Program-made: the position numbers and the translations under genes | Shown here: piece by piece, positions 5,700 through 6,346 of the stretch | Layout of the letters: every line of letters begins with the position of its first letter | Position numbering within the stretch: position 1 is the stretch's first letter | From: Treponema sp. | GTDB lineage: Bacteria > Spirochaetota > Spirochaetia > Treponematales > Breznakiellaceae | Length of the DNA: 6,346 bases | NCBI GenBank assembly: GCA_031258265.1 | Contig: JAIRNB010000163.1 | Location: 1 to 6,346, forward strand | Reading direction: 5' to 3' | Notes under the pieces: model-generated | Databases searched by the model: none | The model's input: the letters and a program-made list of their open reading frames with translations, nothing else | Told to the model about the DNA's origin: nothing

Positions 5700-6346
5700 A
5701 TGGCGTTGGCGGTGATTATCGGGGGTAAGGGGAAAGTGGGGTCCTATCTGGCGCCCCTGCTTGCGGCGGAAGGTTTTGAAATTATTAACGTGAGCCGAGG
5801 GAAAACCGGACCCCTCTTTGCCGGCCCTGTGTGGGAGAAGGTAAAACAGGTTGACGCGGACCGGGGAAGCCCCGGTTTTGCGGAGAGAATCGCGGAATTG
5901 AAGCCCGACATTGTCCTGGACATGATCTGCTTTGAAACCGTTGATATGCTTGCCATGGTAAAGGCCCTGCGGGGGAAGGTATCCCATTACCTGGTAACGG
6001 GCAGCATGTGGATGCACGGCCCCGGTACGGAACTCCCCGTTACGGAAGACGAAGACCGGGAAGCCCTTGAACATTACGGGGAGGAAAAAAGCCTTATGGA
6101 TCAGGCTATTGCCCGTGAATTCCGGAACGGCGGATTCCCCGGGACCATCGTACACCCCGGCCATATTGTCTGTCCCTCCGATATTCCCATCAATCCCCAG
6201 GCTTGTAAGTCTTTGAATGCCTTCAAAATTCTAAAAAACGGTGAGGCCCTCTGGCTTCCCAACTTTGGTATGGAAACACTGCACCATGTCCACGCCGCCG
6301 ATGTGGCCGGGGTGTTTATGGCGGCCGTCAAGGCGGGGAAGGCCGC
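5700..6346 (+). CDS. NAD-dependent epimerase/dehydratase-family protein (3' end outside window)
   Basis: The gene is open from its ATG to the window end (215 codons and two bases) and therefore lacks its C-terminus. It encodes an NAD(P)-binding Rossmann protein of the extended SDR/epimerase type. AVIIGGKGKVGSYL (4-17) is the glycine-rich dinucleotide motif, here GG-x-G-x-VG. KPDIVLDMICF (68-78) ends a strand. LVTGSMWMHG (98-107) holds the candidate Ser. YGEEK (126-130) fits the catalytic Y-x-x-x-K. HVHAADVAGVF (196-206) matches the usual 'HV-x-D-V-A' segment. Family members catalyse epimerisation, dehydration or reduction of sugars and sugar nucleotides. The surrounding catabolic genes favour a free sugar or lactone, but that is inference. 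It follows the oxidoreductase on the same strand and is probably part of the same operon. Confidence 0.85.
   Translation, partial: MALAVIIGGKGKVGSYLAPLLAAEGFEIINVSRGKTGPLFAGPVWEKVKQVDADRGSPGFAERIAELKPDIVLDMICFETVDMLAMVKALRGKVSHYLVTGSMWMHGPGTELPVTEDEDREALEHYGEEKSLMDQAIAREFRNGGFPGTIVHPGHIVCPSDIPINPQACKSLNAFKILKNGEALWLPNFGMETLHHVHAADVAGVFMAAVKAGKA

Noticed and set aside
4427..5701. 424-codon open frame on the minus strand across the oxidoreductase gene
   Set aside because: It is antisense to a clear Gfo/Idh/MocA gene and shows no recognisable motif of its own; its length follows from the GC-biased codon use of the real gene.
5642..5728. 28-codon open frame overlapping the start of the epimerase gene
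   Set aside because: No good ribosome site, basic low-information peptide, and it overlaps a gene whose own start has a strong Shine-Dalgarno site.
1..6346. CRISPR arrays, tRNA or rRNA genes, insertion sequences
   Set aside because: I found no regularly spaced repeats, no cloverleaf or rRNA-like segment, and no transposase-like protein in any frame.

Overview
The window is about 50% G+C. It carries one strand-consistent set of genes, all on the + strand, that reads as a sugar or polyol catabolic operon. The organism cannot be fixed from sequence alone. The moderate GC, the GGGG/CCCC-rich codon style, the strong Shine-Dalgarno sites and this mix of protein families suggest an anaerobic gut-type bacterium. 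A termite-gut-type Treponema (spirochete) is my best guess and a Firmicute the alternative; this is an impression, not a demonstration.

Layout. Positions 1-515 hold no convincing gene. They contain a GC-rich stretch packed with small inverted repeats (about 43-245), then an A/T-tract-rich stretch (about 324-361), a sigma70-type promoter (366-397) and a roughly 110-nt leader with a hairpin. Six genes follow: an AllA-like/DUF4867-like cupin (516-1019), an L-fucose/L-arabinose isomerase-family protein (1116-2495), a class II ketose-bisphosphate-type aldolase (2565-3395), a xylose-isomerase-like TIM-barrel sugar isomerase/epimerase (3404-4234), a Gfo/Idh/MocA oxidoreductase (4346-5557), and an NAD-dependent epimerase/SDR-type protein (5700 onward) cut by the window end. 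Gaps are 96, 69, 8, 111 and 142 nt. Genes 1/2 and 2/3 are separated by hairpins that resemble one another. I see no clear rho-independent terminator between the genes, so one transcript is plausible, possibly with internal processing or a second promoter before gene 5 or 6.

How the genes may work together (inference). An aldose-ketose isomerase next to a class II aldolase is the core of an isomerise-phosphorylate-cleave route, as in fucose, tagatose or inositol catabolism. The TIM-barrel protein and the two NAD(P)-type proteins suggest that the sugar is also oxidised, epimerised or dehydrated. No kinase, transporter or regulator lies inside the window; they may lie beyond its edges. The substrate is not readable from the sequence. 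The combination looks like an uncharacterised sugar pathway rather than a textbook operon.
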